The position numbers and the translations under genes are program-made. Shown here in pieces: positions 62,527 to 64,000 of a stretch of 64,000 nt of DNA. The notes beneath the pieces are model-generated. The model had not been told where the DNA came from. It did no database searches and worked only from the letters and a program-made list of their open reading frames with translations. This DNA comes from Cohnella caldifontis. Its GTDB lineage: Bacteria > Bacillota > Bacilli > Paenibacillales > Paenibacillaceae. Position 1 is the stretch's first letter, and each line of letters opens with the position of its first letter. The DNA lies in NCBI RefSeq assembly GCF_029360585.1, contig NZ_JAQZSJ010000002.1, positions 186,001 to 250,000 on the forward strand, read 5' to 3'.

Positions 62527-62555
62527 CGGCTCCACCTCCTGTAAACGTCATGCGA

Positions 62556-62596
62556 AAGCAGCGGGAGCCGCGAATACACGGCTTCTGCCGCTGCTT
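62556..62596 (-). terminator. Hairpin after trmFO
   Basis: On the minus strand AAGCAGCGG (62596-62588) pairs with CCGCTGCTT (62564-62556), with an inner AGCCG/CGGCT stem. It begins in the trmFO stop codon and is followed by TCGCATG, so the T run is weak. It may be a partial terminator or an mRNA-stabilising stem between trmFO and hslV. Confidence 0.5.
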
Positions 62597-63936
62597 CAAG
62601 CGGTAGGCAAACCCGCCTCGGACGACACGGTTCGCGCGAATCGGGCGACGCTCTCCAGCGCCCTCGCGGCAATGGCCTCGTTCTTCTCCTTCTTGCTGCG
62701 AACCCGTCTGCCGAGCGGCGGGAACAGTCCGAAGTTGGCGTTCATCGGCTGGAAATGGCGGAAGTCCGCCGTCGTGATATATTGCGCCATGCTGCCCAGC
62801 GTCGTCTCGGGAGGCGGCGTAACGGGCGCGAGTCCCCGGGCCAGCCTTCCGGCGTTCAAACCCGCCATGAGGCCCGACGCGGCGGATTCGACGTACCCTT
62901 CGACTCCGGTCATCTGCCCCGCGAAGAACAGATTTTCCCGGCGTTTGAATTGATAAGTCGGCAGCAGCAGGCGGGGCGAATTGATGAACGTGTTCCGGTG
63001 CATGACGCCGTAACGGACGAACTCGGCTTGCTCCAGCCCCGGGATCAGCCCGAACACGCGCTTCTGCTCGCCCCATTTCAGGTGCGTCTGGAATCCGACC
63101 AAGTTGAACAGCGTGCCCGCCGCGTTGTCCTGACGCAGCTGGACGACGGCGAAAGGCTGCTTGCCGGATCTAGGATCGACGAGCCCGACCGGCTTCATCG
63201 GACCGAACAGCACGGTCTGCTTGCCCCGCTTGGCCATGACCTCGATCGGCATGCAGCCCTCGAAATACATCTCCTTTTCGAAATCTTTCAGCTCGGCCGT
63301 TTCCGCCGTAATCAGCGCCTCGTAGAACGCTTCGAACTCCTCTTCGGACATCGGGCAATTCAGGTAAGCCGCTTCTCCTTTATCGTAACGGGAGGCGAGA
63401 AACACCTTCTCCATGTCGATGGAGTCCTTCTCCACGATCGGCGCCGCCGCGTCGTAGAAATAGAAATATTCTTCGCCCATCAGCTCCTGGATGCCGCGGG
63501 ACAGATCCGGGGACGTCAGCGGCCCGGTCGCGATGACCGTGATCCCGTCCGCCGGGATGGCGGACAATTCTTCGTTCACGACCGTGACGAGCGGATGCTC
63601 GCGGAGCCGGCTCGTCACCTCGCCCGAGAAGCCTTCCCGATCCACCGCCAGCGCTCCGCCCGCCGGGACGGCGTTGCGGTCCGCCGCGGAGAGGATCAGG
63701 GAGTTCAGCCGTCTCATCTCTTCCTTCAGCACGCCGACCGCGTTGGTCAGCCCATTGGCGCGCAGGCTGTTGCTGCAGACAAGCTCGGCGAACCGATCCG
63801 TATGGTGGGCAGGGGTTTTGCGTACGGGCCTCATTTCGTAAAGCGTGACCGGCACGCCTTGCGAGGCGATCTGCCAGGCGGCTTCGCTGCCGGCAAGCCC
63901 CGCGCCGACGACCGTCACGCGCGTTGGTTGATTCAT
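62596..63936 (-). CDS. trmFO: Folate-dependent tRNA (uracil-54)-methyltransferase TrmFO
   Basis: TrmFO makes m5U54 in tRNA with FAD and methylene-tetrahydrofolate. The 446-residue protein has the dinucleotide-binding loop [15 protein letters not shown] at residues 7-21, [20 protein letters not shown], and NFGLFPPL near the C-terminus. The ATG at 63936 has GGGGAGG 8 nt upstream. It follows topA by 19 nt, the usual pairing in Firmicutes. Confidence 0.97.
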   Translation of the reverse strand: MNQPTRVTVVGAGLAGSEAAWQIASQGVPVTLYEMRPVRKTPAHHTDRFAELVCSNSLRANGLTNAVGVLKEEMRRLNSLILSAADRNAVPAGGALAVDREGFSGEVTSRLREHPLVTVVNEELSAIPADGITVIATGPLTSPDLSRGIQELMGEEYFYFYDAAAPIVEKDSIDMEKVFLASRYDKGEAAYLNCPMSEEEFEAFYEALITAETAELKDFEKEMYFEGCMPIEVMAKRGKQTVLFGPMKPVGLVDPRSGKQPFAVVQLRQDNAAGTLFNLVGFQTHLKWGEQKRVFGLIPGLEQAEFVRYGVMHRNTFINSPRLLLPTYQFKRRENLFFAGQMTGVEGYVESAASGLMAGLNAGRLARGLAPVTPPPETTLGSMAQYITTADFRHFQPMNANFGLFPPLGRRVRSKKEKNEAIAARALESVARFARTVSSEAGLPTA

Positions 63937-63955
63937 GTCGCGTTCCTCCCCGGGA

Positions 63956-64000
63956 CTATTCCGCGGCTTCTTCGGCTTCCGGCGCGTTCTCGTCGTGGCC
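63956..64000 (-). CDS. topA: Probable C-terminus of DNA topoisomerase I
   Basis: Only the last 14 codons are inside the window: [14 protein letters not shown] followed by TAG. An acidic Glu/Ala tail is compatible with the end of TopA, and TopA precedes trmFO in almost all Bacilli. The sequence alone is too short to prove it; the call is from position. Confidence 0.5.
   Translation of the reverse strand, partial: GHDENAPEAEEAAE

Noticed and set aside
61946-63076. Extension of hslU to an 841-residue protein
   Set aside because: The upstream part overlaps hslV and trmFO out of frame and has no family similarity; ATG 61945 has a strong ribosome binding site and gives normal length.

Overview
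This window is a stretch of a visibly GC-rich Firmicutes chromosome. The best fit is Paenibacillaceae (a Cohnella- or Paenibacillus-like organism). The basis is gene content, gene order and protein style: a 216-aa EF-Ts, an archaeal-type ProRS, FlhF/FlhG, a CheC/CheD/FliY chemotaxis set, and many TTG and GTG starts with strong GGAGG ribosome binding sites. The genus is inferred. Every gene but one lies on the minus strand, so transcription runs from high to low coordinates, and the order closely follows the topA-to-pnp region of Bacillus subtilis.

Read in transcription order: (1) 64000-59744 holds the end of a probable topA, then trmFO, hslV, hslU and codY, closed by a clear terminator. (2) 59483-27875 is a fla/che operon of about 36 genes: rod (flgB, flgC, fliE), MS ring and switch (fliF, fliG, fliM, fliY), export ATPase complex (fliH, fliI, fliJ), hook (fliK, flgD, flgE), export gate (fliO, fliP, fliQ, fliR, flhB, flhA), placement (flhF, flhG), chemotaxis (cheY, cheB, cheA, cheW, cheC, cheD), sigD, a FapA-family protein, a SwrB-like protein and an MltG-like LysM-domain protein. 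(3) 27873-26254 holds a DJ-1/PfpI gene with its own promoter and terminator, then a 50-bp tandem repeat array. (4) 26225-12772 holds rpsB, tsf, pyrH, frr, uppS, cdsA, dxr, rseP, proS and polC: translation, UMP, ribosome recycling, isoprenoid and phospholipid synthesis, site-2 protease, tRNA charging and replication. (5) 12698-10984 is a divergent rihB/yeiL pair that separates polC from rimP; rihB is the only plus-strand gene. (6) 10961-1795 is the rimP-nusA-ylxR-ylxQ-infB-rbfA-nrnA-truB-ribF operon. (7) 1768-953 is a 51-bp palindromic tandem array. (8) 811-1 holds rpsO with promoter and terminator, then the start of pnp.

The coding content is mostly conserved housekeeping and motility genes. 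The unusual material is mainly between genes or in linkers: two unrelated tandem arrays (51 bp and 50 bp periods, each with a 100-102 bp higher-order period), a dispersed palindrome that sits directly on the ribosome binding sites of both pnp and uppS, mutually exclusive inverted repeats between rpsB and tsf, hairpin leaders before rimP, polC and rpsB, IF2 with about 19 copies of a Gly/Arg/Gln-rich repeat, and a fliJ gene whose best start codon is ATT. I saw no CRISPR array, insertion sequence, prophage, tRNA or rRNA gene.
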